A stretch of DNA of 61,734 nucleotides from Phycisphaerae bacterium (GTDB taxonomy: Bacteria; Planctomycetota; Phycisphaerae; UBA1845; PWPN01): positions 1 to 61,734 of the forward strand of contig JAFGKA010000213.1 in NCBI GenBank assembly GCA_016928855.1, in the 5' to 3' direction. Position numbers and translations under genes: made by a program. This document shows positions 8,394 through 16,219 of this stretch, piece after piece (positions within the stretch are counted from its first letter, which is position 1; each line of letters begins with the position of its first letter). A model generated the notes under the pieces. The model was not told the DNA's origin. It did no database searches and saw only the letters and a program-made list of their open reading frames with translations.

Positions 8394-9536
8394 TCAAGCC
8401 GCGCTTCCACCGGGGCCGAGCACGGCCTCCAGGAGCTTCGCGGCTTCGACTCTCAGTACCCTGGCCTCTTCCGAGGCCGCCTCTTCTTCACCCCCAAGTT
8501 CTTCACCCCCAACCCCGCCGGCCTGGCCGTCCGGATCGTCGTCAAGGCCGTAGAGCATCGCCTTGGTGAATCCACCGTCCAGGGCTTCCGCCACGCCCAC
8601 GGACGCAGCCTGGAGCCTCTCTGCGATCGCCTCGAAGCTCTGGATGATCGCCTGGCGGATCTCGTTCGTTGTCGGCTCTTCGCGCTGTAGGATGCTCAGC
8701 GGCCCGGCCAGGTCACCCGACCGCGGGACGAACTCATCCGACGCGGCCAGCAGAAGCGAAGACTCCAGATCGGCCGTCACGACGCCGAGCCGGTCCAGCC
8801 CGTCCCGCACGGCCTCGACGATAATGTTCACGCCCCGGTCGATCGCATCCTTCCGCCTGGCCGTGCCGGCCTCGCGTGTCGCCTGCCACGTCAACTTCCG
8901 GGCCAGGGCGATGAGCCCTTCGAGCGGCTCCACGGCATCAAGCCGCGTATGACGCTGAAGCTCGGCGACAAGGGCGGCCTGAGAGTACGCTTGGTAGGCT
9001 GTGCGGCCGGCCACGTCTTGCGACATCGCCCGGATTAGCGCCTCACGGTTGCTCGGCACGGCCACGCAGGAGATCTCCACCAACTCCCAGGATGTTACGC
9101 GTCGCACACTCACCGAGCGCCCCGCGACCTGTTGCATCTCGGTCCGCCCGTCCCGGCGAAGGAAGCCGACGCTGAACGCGTTCATAAACCCACCGGCATA
9201 GAGCGCGCGATATTCCGGCCCGAGGCCGACCGGCGAAAACTCACCGCGGAACGGCAACGCTTCCTCGGTCGGTGCGATCTCCAGCACCTTGCCGATGACC
9301 GGGCTGTGCCCGCTCTCGAATCGCGGCTTGTGCATCGCCATCAGCACGGGGTTTTTCCGGTAGCTGGAGAGGTCCACGCCGCGCGGTTCCAGAATCTCAC
9401 CGTCGCGGTCGATCGTCCGCGCGTTGGCGAGTGCGCTGAACCGGCCCGAATCATCGACGCCCTTCTTGTCGATCTCGGCGAAGATGACGCCTTTCGATCC
9501 TATACCCAGGCCGTCTGGTTCCCGTACCTTTGCCAT
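8394..9536 (-). CDS. HK97-type prohead protease (peptidase S78-like)
   Basis: A 380-residue capsid-maturation protease. The N-terminal half has the family phrases ARTIDRDGEILEPRGVDLS, NPVLMAMH (catalytic His region) and WELVEISCVAVPSN (Ser/substrate region). The C-terminal 200 residues are acidic and helical and may be a fused scaffold-like region, as in other phages of this type. It starts with GGGAG upstream, 3 bases after the tape-measure-like gene. In most phages the protease precedes the capsid gene; here it is transcribed after it, an unusual order. Confidence 0.85.
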   Translation of the reverse strand: MAKVREPDGLGIGSKGVIFAEIDKKGVDDSGRFSALANARTIDRDGEILEPRGVDLSSYRKNPVLMAMHKPRFESGHSPVIGKVLEIAPTEEALPFRGEFSPVGLGPEYRALYAGGFMNAFSVGFLRRDGRTEMQQVAGRSVSVRRVTSWELVEISCVAVPSNREALIRAMSQDVAGRTAYQAYSQAALVAELQRHTRLDAVEPLEGLIALARKLTWQATREAGTARRKDAIDRGVNIIVEAVRDGLDRLGVVTADLESSLLLAASDEFVPRSGDLAGPLSILQREEPTTNEIRQAIIQSFEAIAERLQAASVGVAEALDGGFTKAMLYGLDDDPDGQAGGVGGEELGGEEEAASEEARVLRVEAAKLLEAVLGPGGSAA

Positions 9537-9539
9537 AAC

Positions 9540-11102
9540 CTACTCCCGTAGCGACTCGCCGCGCCGCTCCGGCGCCGGAGCCGGCCCGAAAAACTGGTTG
9601 CCGTGCACGTTTGTGATGTTGTTAATAATCTGCCCGGCCTCACTCGCCCGACCCGCCAAAATGGTCTCGGCGGTCGGATCGGGTAGCCCCCTTCGTGACC
9701 ACGGACGGCGGTAGCCACCGATCGACGCGCCGATGTCCCTCAGTTGGTCGATCTGCCCGGCGGTCTCTGGTGTTTCGCCGACCCGCCCGATCGCCTCCCC
9801 GATTCGTTCCTGTATCAGTTTGGCCTCAATGGCGGCGACTTCGTTTGCCGGCGGTCCGGAGAACACCCCCAGTTCACCTGTCGCGAGCTGCTCCTTGTAA
9901 ACCTCCTCCGCCTCCTGCCGCAGACGGGCCGCGTCAAATCGCCCTTGCATTCCACGACGAAACGCCCGACGTGCCGCATCCTGCCGGCTCTGCGCCAGCG
10001 GCGTCTTCGTGAACGCGGCCGCGTCCGCCATCGCTGCCGTCTGGTCGATGTTGCTCACCTCGGCGAACGCCGCGGCGCCGGCCGCGCGGCTACCGGCGCT
10101 GAACATCACGAACAGATCGCGAATGTCCTGCCCGCCCCCGAACGCGGCCGCCACAACGTCTTGCTGTTCGGGCGTGGTTACGCCGCCGAGAACCCCGCCG
10201 AGCAGTTGCATTCGCTTATCCAGGGTCATCGACCCGAACGCCTGGCCGCGTTCCTTTGCCGCAGCCTCCAGAAACTTGCGAGACTCCGGTGTTGGCCCGG
10301 ACGCCAGCCGCGCGAACGTCTTCATCGACGTGGCGGCCAGGCCACCTTCGGCCGCCTCCTGCCGCGCCGCCACCGCATATGCGACAGTCGTTTCCAGGTC
10401 CACACCCTGCGACAGCATCGACGTACCGCCCCGCAGCATCTGCCCGACAAACTCGCCGACCGTCTCGGCCTTGCTCATCTCGGCGCCGCGCTGAATAATC
10501 AGCGCCGCTTCCCACATGTCCCGGCCGGATGCGCTGATGATCTGGAGGAACTTGCCCGCCTCGGCCTCCGGAATCGCGCCGGCACCGACCAGCGGCGCGA
10601 ACGCATGCAGCTTTTCGAGATTCTCCCGAAGCTTCGGATTGCCCTTCCTGAGCCCCAACGAAATATCACCGCTAATCCCCAGTGACACCGCCGTCTGTAA
10701 GTCCGGCAATGCCCCGCGCTCCTGTATCTGCGTCGCAATCCGCAAGGCCCGCTGTTGGCCGGCGAGAGAGGTATCCCCTAATTGCTTGGCGAACGGAAGC
10801 ACCGTCTCAAGTGCCGTAAGCCCCTCGCGGGCGATTTCCTTCAGTGCCGCCTGCACCCGCTCAAGATGGCTAACGAGTGCGCCGATAACACCCACAATCG
10901 CCTGGATACCAACGAAGCCCGCTACAAATGCAACGGCGGCACCGCCAGCGTTCCGGAGCATCGCCCCGAGCCCGCCGGTTTTCTCTTTGGCCTTGTCGGC
11001 CTGCGTGCCGATCTGCTCCTCGGCGCCGGCCACGCCGCGGAGCTTCTGCTGCGCCTGCTCGGTCCCGTCGGCCGTTACCCGGATTTTGATTTCGTCAGGC
11101 AT
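9540..11102 (-). CDS. Tape-measure-like phage protein
   Basis: A 520-residue, Ala/Gly-rich, largely helical protein. It opens with a DNA- and tail-protein-like phrase (IKIRVTADGTEQAQQKLRGV) typical of tail tape-measure N-termini, followed by a hydrophobic stretch at about 49-77. Its body resembles the phage-minor-tail region (SGRDMWEAALIIQRGAE, LSQGVDLETTVAYA). At 520 residues it is short for a tape measure, and no other tail genes are nearby. GGGAG lies upstream of the start. The function is inferred from composition and N-terminal style. Confidence 0.6.
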   Translation of the reverse strand: MPDEIKIRVTADGTEQAQQKLRGVAGAEEQIGTQADKAKEKTGGLGAMLRNAGGAAVAFVAGFVGIQAIVGVIGALVSHLERVQAALKEIAREGLTALETVLPFAKQLGDTSLAGQQRALRIATQIQERGALPDLQTAVSLGISGDISLGLRKGNPKLRENLEKLHAFAPLVGAGAIPEAEAGKFLQIISASGRDMWEAALIIQRGAEMSKAETVGEFVGQMLRGGTSMLSQGVDLETTVAYAVAARQEAAEGGLAATSMKTFARLASGPTPESRKFLEAAAKERGQAFGSMTLDKRMQLLGGVLGGVTTPEQQDVVAAAFGGGQDIRDLFVMFSAGSRAAGAAAFAEVSNIDQTAAMADAAAFTKTPLAQSRQDAARRAFRRGMQGRFDAARLRQEAEEVYKEQLATGELGVFSGPPANEVAAIEAKLIQERIGEAIGRVGETPETAGQIDQLRDIGASIGGYRRPWSRRGLPDPTAETILAGRASEAGQIINNITNVHGNQFFGPAPAPERRGESLRE

Positions 11103-11386
11103 TCTGCTCCCATCTTCTACAATTCCTGTCGCCCGGTCATCGGCCCGTGGCCGCGCTTGAACTGCGTTTCCACGCCACGAAAACGCCGTTCAAGGGCGGC
11201 CCCGGCTGGGGCAACCCTCACAAAAGGATAGCAGGCATCTGCGGGCGTTATCGCCGGCCCGGTGAGAAGCCCCGGGACTTGCCACGACCCGCTGGGCAAG
11301 CGCAGAGCCGGCCCGCTCCACGGGCTCACGTCGGCTCTGTATTTCTGATGCGTCGATCGCATGCTTTCACTTCATCACCGCGCCGA
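11103..11386. other. Non-coding gap after the capsid gene, with a stable hairpin
   Basis: The 284 bases between the capsid stop and the tape-measure-like start hold no convincing gene. An 8-bp perfect stem pairs 11303-11310 with 11332-11339 (CAGAGCCG/CGGCTCTG), with an inner GCCCG/CGGGC stem. There is no U-run on either side. It could attenuate transcription after the highly expressed capsid gene or mark where genes were lost. Confidence 0.4.
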
Positions 11387-12592
11387 TCAGGAATCCGCGG
11401 TCTTCAAGCCGATGATTCCACCGGGGTTGCTCGCATCGCCGCGGCTGACGCAAACGAAGTCTTGCCTCTGTGTGGCCCTCACCGCGAGAAGATCCTGCGA
11501 GAAGTATGCATCCGTGCTGCGCGCGATCTGGAGATCCCTGCGGACGCCGAGCAGGCAGCTCTTGCGGAAATCGCCGAACAGCGCGCACACCTGCGTGTTC
11601 GCTTCTGTGGAGGGCATCTTCGAACTGAAGTGGACCGGGTAGCCCAAAAACCTAGTCTGGCCGCCGATCACACCTAAAGTTATCTCTTGGGCCGTGACAC
11701 CCCCCGCCGCAAAGGCGAGCTTTTGCATCACTTCGTAAAAGAACTTGCGGTGCACGAGCCACCGCGCGTTGGCGTCGGCAAAATTCGGCAGCAGCCCTAT
11801 GACCTCCTGAAAATCGGCGAGCGTTAACTCACTGTACGCGTTGCCGCTGCCGGTTACCTTGCTGCCGGCCTGCAGCGCGGCGCGGACGCCGAGCACCTCC
11901 AGGTACGTGCTCGATCCGTCCCCATTGATGGCACTGTCGTCCATCTGCTCTGACATCGCGGTCGCGACCTCGTCTACGAGATACTCGCCAACACCGATGA
12001 CAGCGTCTTCGCTGAGTTCGCTCGAAATGGCCGTCAGCACTCCCCATTTCCGGGCGACCAGGTTGACGGCCTGAAGTGTCGGCGTGCTCGCCGTGATCGC
12101 GTTCCCCTCGCCGGGTTGGTAGACCGTCAGACCGGCCGACGCGACGGGCCAGGCTTGTGAATCGTGGCTCATCGGGACGACGCGGGCGAGTTGTCGCATG
12201 ACCCCGTAGGTATCCTGCAACCGAAGCACTTCGGCTGCCATATCCCGCGGGACCAGGATGCCGCCGCCGGCCTCCGTGCCCTCAACCAGCGTCTTGACAT
12301 CGACACCGTACTCATCCGCGGCCTTCCGGGCCGCATCGCGTTTCCCGGCGAGCGCCATCGCGAGCACCCCGAACCCCTCCGCGGCTCGCCTGCTCATCAG
12401 CTTGCCGCCGTAGTCGCTCGGGATGCTCCGGATCTGCTCCCGCCAGGCGGTATACTGCTTTTCCTGCTCACGCTTGACGACGTCCAACTCATCGGCGAAC
12501 TTTCCGAGGATATCGTCATTCTTGCCGAGCTTGTCCGCCACAGCCTTGAGGCTGTGTTGCACCTCGCCCAGGGCACTATTCATCGTACTCAT
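11387..12592 (-). CDS. Major capsid protein, HK97 fold
   Basis: A 401-residue capsid subunit. Residues about 1-90 form a coiled delta-domain-like leader (SLKAVADKLGKNDDILGKF...REQEKQYTAW). The rest has the HK97-family features TEAGGGILVPRDMAAEVLRL, SGLTVYQPGE-like strands, KWGVLTAISSELSEDA and the loop AINGDGSSTYLEVLGV. Loss of the leader by the prohead protease encoded in the same element would be expected. The start at 12592 has GAGAGG 9 bases upstream. It leads the structural block, directly after small unknown genes. Confidence 0.88.
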   Translation of the reverse strand: MSTMNSALGEVQHSLKAVADKLGKNDDILGKFADELDVVKREQEKQYTAWREQIRSIPSDYGGKLMSRRAAEGFGVLAMALAGKRDAARKAADEYGVDVKTLVEGTEAGGGILVPRDMAAEVLRLQDTYGVMRQLARVVPMSHDSQAWPVASAGLTVYQPGEGNAITASTPTLQAVNLVARKWGVLTAISSELSEDAVIGVGEYLVDEVATAMSEQMDDSAINGDGSSTYLEVLGVRAALQAGSKVTGSGNAYSELTLADFQEVIGLLPNFADANARWLVHRKFFYEVMQKLAFAAGGVTAQEITLGVIGGQTRFLGYPVHFSSKMPSTEANTQVCALFGDFRKSCLLGVRRDLQIARSTDAYFSQDLLAVRATQRQDFVCVSRGDASNPGGIIGLKTADS

Positions 12593-12751
12593 TGTGTACA
12601 CCTCTCGCGGGCCGATGCCCGCGTCGTTCACTGTTCCAACCGCCGGCGTTTTTCAATCGGGCCACCGGCCCCGCCCGTCGTGCCCTCTTGTCTCGGTCTC
12701 GCGTATGCGCTGTCGCCGGCGAAGGCTGTCCGGCCGCGTGACGCTTGAGAC

Positions 12752-13174
12752 CTACTGCGACGGCTCCTCCGGCAATCGCAGAGCTGCATCCATCACCAGC
12801 CACGCCGCTTCCGCGACGCGTTCGGCGTCCGCCCCGGGGACCATCCGCCCAAGAGCTTCCACCACTTCGACGAAACCGCCGCCGCTACCATCGCGAATCG
12901 CGACGAAGCACGCATCGAGCAGTGGGCCCACCTCGACACCCAACAGATCCGCGGCGACCAAGACCGGTCGCACATAAACGTAGCGCCGTCGCAAGTCCCG
13001 CAGCTTCGCGTGCCCGCGGCTGATGATCCGCGGGATCAACCGCCGTAGTCGTGTCGCCTTGGCGTCGTCGATGCCGTCGAGTTCGGCGAGCCACGCCGGC
13101 GCCTTCGCCTCGAACGTTTCGAGTTCGTGCGCAAACTGGACCGCACTGGCGTTGACTATCGCGAGCTCACTCAT
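12752..13174 (-). CDS. Mu-like element hypothetical protein (140 aa)
   Basis: A 140-residue, mostly helical soluble protein (LAIVNASAVQFAHELETF... RLRRLIPRIISRGHAKLRDL). It has no recognised family. The start at 13174 was chosen because residues upstream read as non-conserved extension. It lies between the capsid gene and the small 122-residue gene, the place where portal or head-assembly genes would be expected, but nothing in it identifies such a role. Confidence 0.6.
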   Translation of the reverse strand: MSELAIVNASAVQFAHELETFEAKAPAWLAELDGIDDAKATRLRRLIPRIISRGHAKLRDLRRRYVYVRPVLVAADLLGVEVGPLLDACFVAIRDGSGGGFVEVVEALGRMVPGADAERVAEAAWLVMDAALRLPEEPSQ

Positions 13175-13325
13175 CGCACTGGACGCCCTCAAAACAAAGC
13201 GCGGCCAGGCGGACCCGTCCGGGCCAACCAAGCCGCACTGTTATCGGAATCCGTTCCTTCATATGATGGCATCCTGCCCACCGGGCCGCCGTCCCTGGCG
13301 GCCGCACCCGCCGCGATCGCGGCGC

Positions 13326-13694
13326 CTACTTCATCTTCGCCCGCCGCTTCTTTGCGGTCGCGTCCTTCGTCGCGTACCGTTGCCGCTCACGCCTCGCCTG
13401 CCGTTCCACCACGCCCACGCCGATGGCGTCCAGGTCGGCGCGGATCTCGGCGGCCAGGCCGATGACCGCCTTCCGCTCCGCGTCGTGGAGCTGCCCGCTT
13501 GCCAGCGTGTGCACGACCAGGCGCAGCCGCGCCGCACAGTCGGCTAACGCGTAGAACACGCCGGCCGCCAGGTCGTCCTTCATCCAATCGAGTGATAGAC
13601 TGTATTTCGAGACCTGCCCGAACCGCACCGGCGGTCCTTCGCCCTCGATTTCCTCCAGCGTCGGTATCGCCGTCTTGATTCCTGTTCCGTACAT
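13326..13694 (-). CDS. Mu-like element hypothetical protein (122 aa)
   Basis: A 122-residue protein with a basic C-terminal tail (ERQRYATKDATAKKRRAKMK) and a helical centre. GGGAAGG precedes the ATG at 13694, giving good support for translation. The basic tail suggests nucleic-acid contact. No family is recognised. Confidence 0.6.
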   Translation of the reverse strand: MYGTGIKTAIPTLEEIEGEGPPVRFGQVSKYSLSLDWMKDDLAAGVFYALADCAARLRLVVHTLASGQLHDAERKAVIGLAAEIRADLDAIGVGVVERQARRERQRYATKDATAKKRRAKMK

Positions 13695-13762
13695 AGAACA
13701 CCTTCCCGTTCAATCACCGCACTTCCGCCATCAGGCGGGTTCGTCGGACTCCTCGGTCGCCA

Positions 13763-14182
13763 TTAGTCGGCGGCCGAGTCCTCGGTAAACGCAACACCCA
13801 TCTGTGCGGCCTTGCGACTTTGATATGACCGCCACTTCGCGTAGTTGTAGACAGCCGCACGTCCACCCCGACAATCGCCGCTCAGATGAAAGACTTCCGT
13901 CTTGCCAAACTTCGTAGGAATTGCCGCAACGCCGTAGTGCTTATCGAGCGTGGCGTAGCACTCCAGACAAATAAACGCCCTCCGGTGCTGGCTGTTTCTG
14001 TGATACTGAACGTAGGCCCGGAAGAACTCATCTTGAAGGTGTTCCGGGATGGCGTTCAAATCCGGAAACTTGTTCTTGATCCGCTCGAATTCGCGTTCAG
14101 GATCGACCCGCATCCGCACGGAGCGAGCCATGGGGGCTCGGCACCCGCACGCCTCACATTCGATCGTATTCTTCTTGCTCAT
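13763..14182 (-). CDS. Zinc-ribbon-like element protein
   Basis: A 139-residue protein with two Cys-containing knuckles: IECEACGC near the N-terminus and FICLECYATLDKHYG in the middle. They could bind zinc together. An extended start at 14218 is possible, but its ribosome site would be almost touching the ATG. The role is unknown; phage Zn-ribbon proteins of this size are often transcription modulators or nuclease partners. Confidence 0.6.
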   Translation of the reverse strand: MSKKNTIECEACGCRAPMARSVRMRVDPEREFERIKNKFPDLNAIPEHLQDEFFRAYVQYHRNSQHRRAFICLECYATLDKHYGVAAIPTKFGKTEVFHLSGDCRGGRAAVYNYAKWRSYQSRKAAQMGVAFTEDSAAD

Positions 14183-14248
14183 GAATTTTGTCTCACTTGC
14201 GTGGTTCGGGGTTTTCATTCACCTCAGCGCGCCGCCCGTTTTCACCCT

Positions 14249-14452
14249 TCATGCGGCACCGCCTGGCGACTCGTCGTAATCCGGTGAAAGGCCTTCGAGC
14301 ATATCCATAAGCGACCGCATCCCCTGCCACTTCATGCGCCGGGTGATCTCGGCCACGATCGTTGCCCGCCAGATCAACTCATCCAAAACGCCATCAAGAT
14401 CCTCGGCGGTCCCTTTCTTTAGTTCCGCCAACATTCGTTCGCGCGTTGTCAT
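14249..14452 (-). CDS. Small helical element protein, paralogue of the next upstream gene
   Basis: A 67-residue protein whose pattern (ELKKGTAEDLDGVLDELIWRATIVAEITRRMKW broken into helices) parallels that of the gene at 14449-14763. Its ATG overlaps the stop of that gene (ATGA). The two appear to be tandem duplicates. The function is unknown. Confidence 0.6.
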   Translation of the reverse strand: MTTRERMLAELKKGTAEDLDGVLDELIWRATIVAEITRRMKWQGMRSLMDMLEGLSPDYDESPGGAA

Positions 14453-14763
14453 GATTGGATGACCTCCGCCTTCTGCTGTTGGCCTTCACCTGCATCGCCG
14501 CCGCTCGGGTCGAGAAGCTCACCGACCTCTTCATCATCCAGATCCGGTACGGTCGATTCCTGGAGGTTCTTCAGTATCTTCATGTCCCAGTAATGCAGTT
14601 GCCCTGTGATCCTCGCGATGATTCTCGCCCGCGCCCGCAACTCGCCGCAGACGGCATCAAGGTCTTCCTCGCTGGCACACTTCAGCAGCGTGTCACAGAC
14701 GATATCGAAGTCCTCGCCCTTCGCGCCCCTCAACAGCGCTAGTAGTTCCTTCTTTGTTACCAT
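14449..14763 (-). CDS. Small helical element protein, paralogue of the next downstream gene
   Basis: A 104-residue acidic helical protein. It contains two internal repeats of a unit like GEDFDIVCDTLLK and EEDLDAVCGELRARARIIARI, and the second unit is also seen in the 67-residue neighbour. The start at 14763 follows a plausible ribosome site. It may be an adaptor or regulatory partner of the MuB-like protein encoded just upstream, but this is only position-based. Confidence 0.6.
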   Translation of the reverse strand: MVTKKELLALLRGAKGEDFDIVCDTLLKCASEEDLDAVCGELRARARIIARITGQLHYWDMKILKNLQESTVPDLDDEEVGELLDPSGGDAGEGQQQKAEVIQS

Positions 14764-14944
14764 GATCCCGTACTCCTGTGCCTGTGAAATGGAGCCCGGC
14801 CCGCCGGCAACCCGCAAGGGGGGATCGCGGGGGCAGCCGTAGTGGTCGGCCGCCGGCCGGCAGGGCCGGGCACGCTTGGATACGTTACGGCCACTACCCG
14901 CAACGCCATTGGAAACCCATTCGAACTGTTGTTACTTCGCGTTT

Positions 14945-16219
14945 TCACGCCGTCCTCGGGGCATACAACTGCTGCACCTGGCGGTCAGTCTCGGCCGTCA
15001 CATCGTCGCCCATCGCCAGCCGGTTCGCCTGGCGGACCATCTCCAGAGTGATGAGCGGCTTTCCCGGATTCGCAATCATCGCGATCTCGAAAACACTGAT
15101 GGCATACCGAAGCCCGCCGCCCTCGACGCCGTCGCCGAGCGCCGTCAGATTCGCCAGGTCGGTCAGGAACTTGATCGCGCCGCGTTCAATCCGCACGGTA
15201 TACTTCCCCAACATCTCGGCGACCTCCTCGACACTGAAAAGCCGCTCGCCATCTCGCCCACCGGTCTTCTGACTGCGTGCGAGCAAGTCCCGTTGGATGC
15301 AGATCCGGCCGACGATACTGCCGCCGATCCGCTCATCCCGCTGCGACCGTTTGAGCTTCGCAACCAGCAGCGGCCGGCCCGCCAGAACCACCGGACAGCC
15401 TGTCGCGTCATGGATCTGGCGAATTGCGTTGAGCGTGTCCGCCGGCAACGCGTCCGCCTCGTCCGCGACGATCAGCCGCTTCGAGCCGGCCAGCCTTGCG
15501 ACGATCGCAGAGAAGCCGGCGGCAAGCGTGCACACCCCTTCATTGTGGGATGCCCCCGCCACGCGGCCCGGCAGTGCCGAACCCGTGCGGATGCACCGAA
15601 GCAATGTGCGGTAGAAATGCAGCGGGGCCTTGCAGGAGTCGTTGATCTCGACGTACAGCCCGCTCGGGAAATCCTTGGCCATCACCGCGCGGAGGGCGAG
15701 CGTTTTGCCGATGCCCGACGGCCCGTAAACGACACCCATCCCGCCGCGAAGATCGACCGTCTTGACGATCGCGAACACCTCGCGCGCTACACCCGTCGTG
15801 ACGAACTCGCCCTTGGCCGGCGCGTTGGCCCGCGCGGCCTCACGGGCCAGTGCCGCATCGAGCGAGCGCAACACATCATCCCGCCGGTTGCGTTCACCCT
15901 GCCGCCCTGAATCGCCCTGCAACGCCATGCCCAGCACGTACACAGACACGCCGCATAGCCGCGCCAGATCCACCCGGGACGCGCCAGTCGCCCGCTGATA
16001 GACTTCAGCGCGGCCGACAATCTCGGCGCGGATTTCCTCGGTCAACTCGGCCCCGGGTTTGACGCGCGGCGTGCTTTCGACGCGCGCGGCCCGCTCGATA
16101 CCATCCATGGCGTCCGGTGGCGCATCCGGCGGCATGGCCGGCGCGAATGGATCAGTAACCCAGTCGGATACATGTCCGCCCGGGGGAATCGTCGGCTTGT
16201 TGTGTGGTGTGTCCGTCAT
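14945..16219 (-). CDS. MuB-like AAA+ transposition ATPase
   Basis: A 424-residue ATPase expected to bind target DNA and activate the transposase. An N-terminal helix-turn-helix (about 72-105, SRVDLARLCGVSVYVLGMAL), as in MuB, precedes the AAA domain. Walker A GPSGIGKT is at 166-173 and Walker B LIVADEAD at 249-256. It overlaps the transposase gene by four bases (ATGA), so the pair is translationally coupled. MuB and TnsC/TniB share this layout; linkage with a MuA-like protein and capsid genes favours MuB. Confidence 0.9.
   Translation of the reverse strand: MTDTPHNKPTIPPGGHVSDWVTDPFAPAMPPDAPPDAMDGIERAARVESTPRVKPGAELTEEIRAEIVGRAEVYQRATGASRVDLARLCGVSVYVLGMALQGDSGRQGERNRRDDVLRSLDAALAREAARANAPAKGEFVTTGVAREVFAIVKTVDLRGGMGVVYGPSGIGKTLALRAVMAKDFPSGLYVEINDSCKAPLHFYRTLLRCIRTGSALPGRVAGASHNEGVCTLAAGFSAIVARLAGSKRLIVADEADALPADTLNAIRQIHDATGCPVVLAGRPLLVAKLKRSQRDERIGGSIVGRICIQRDLLARSQKTGGRDGERLFSVEEVAEMLGKYTVRIERGAIKFLTDLANLTALGDGVEGGGLRYAISVFEIAMIANPGKPLITLEMVRQANRLAMGDDVTAETDRQVQQLYAPRTA

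Noticed and set aside
11117-11362. Minus-strand frame (81 codons) between capsid and tape-measure-like genes
   Set aside because: It spans a stable hairpin and has no protein-like pattern or ribosome site.
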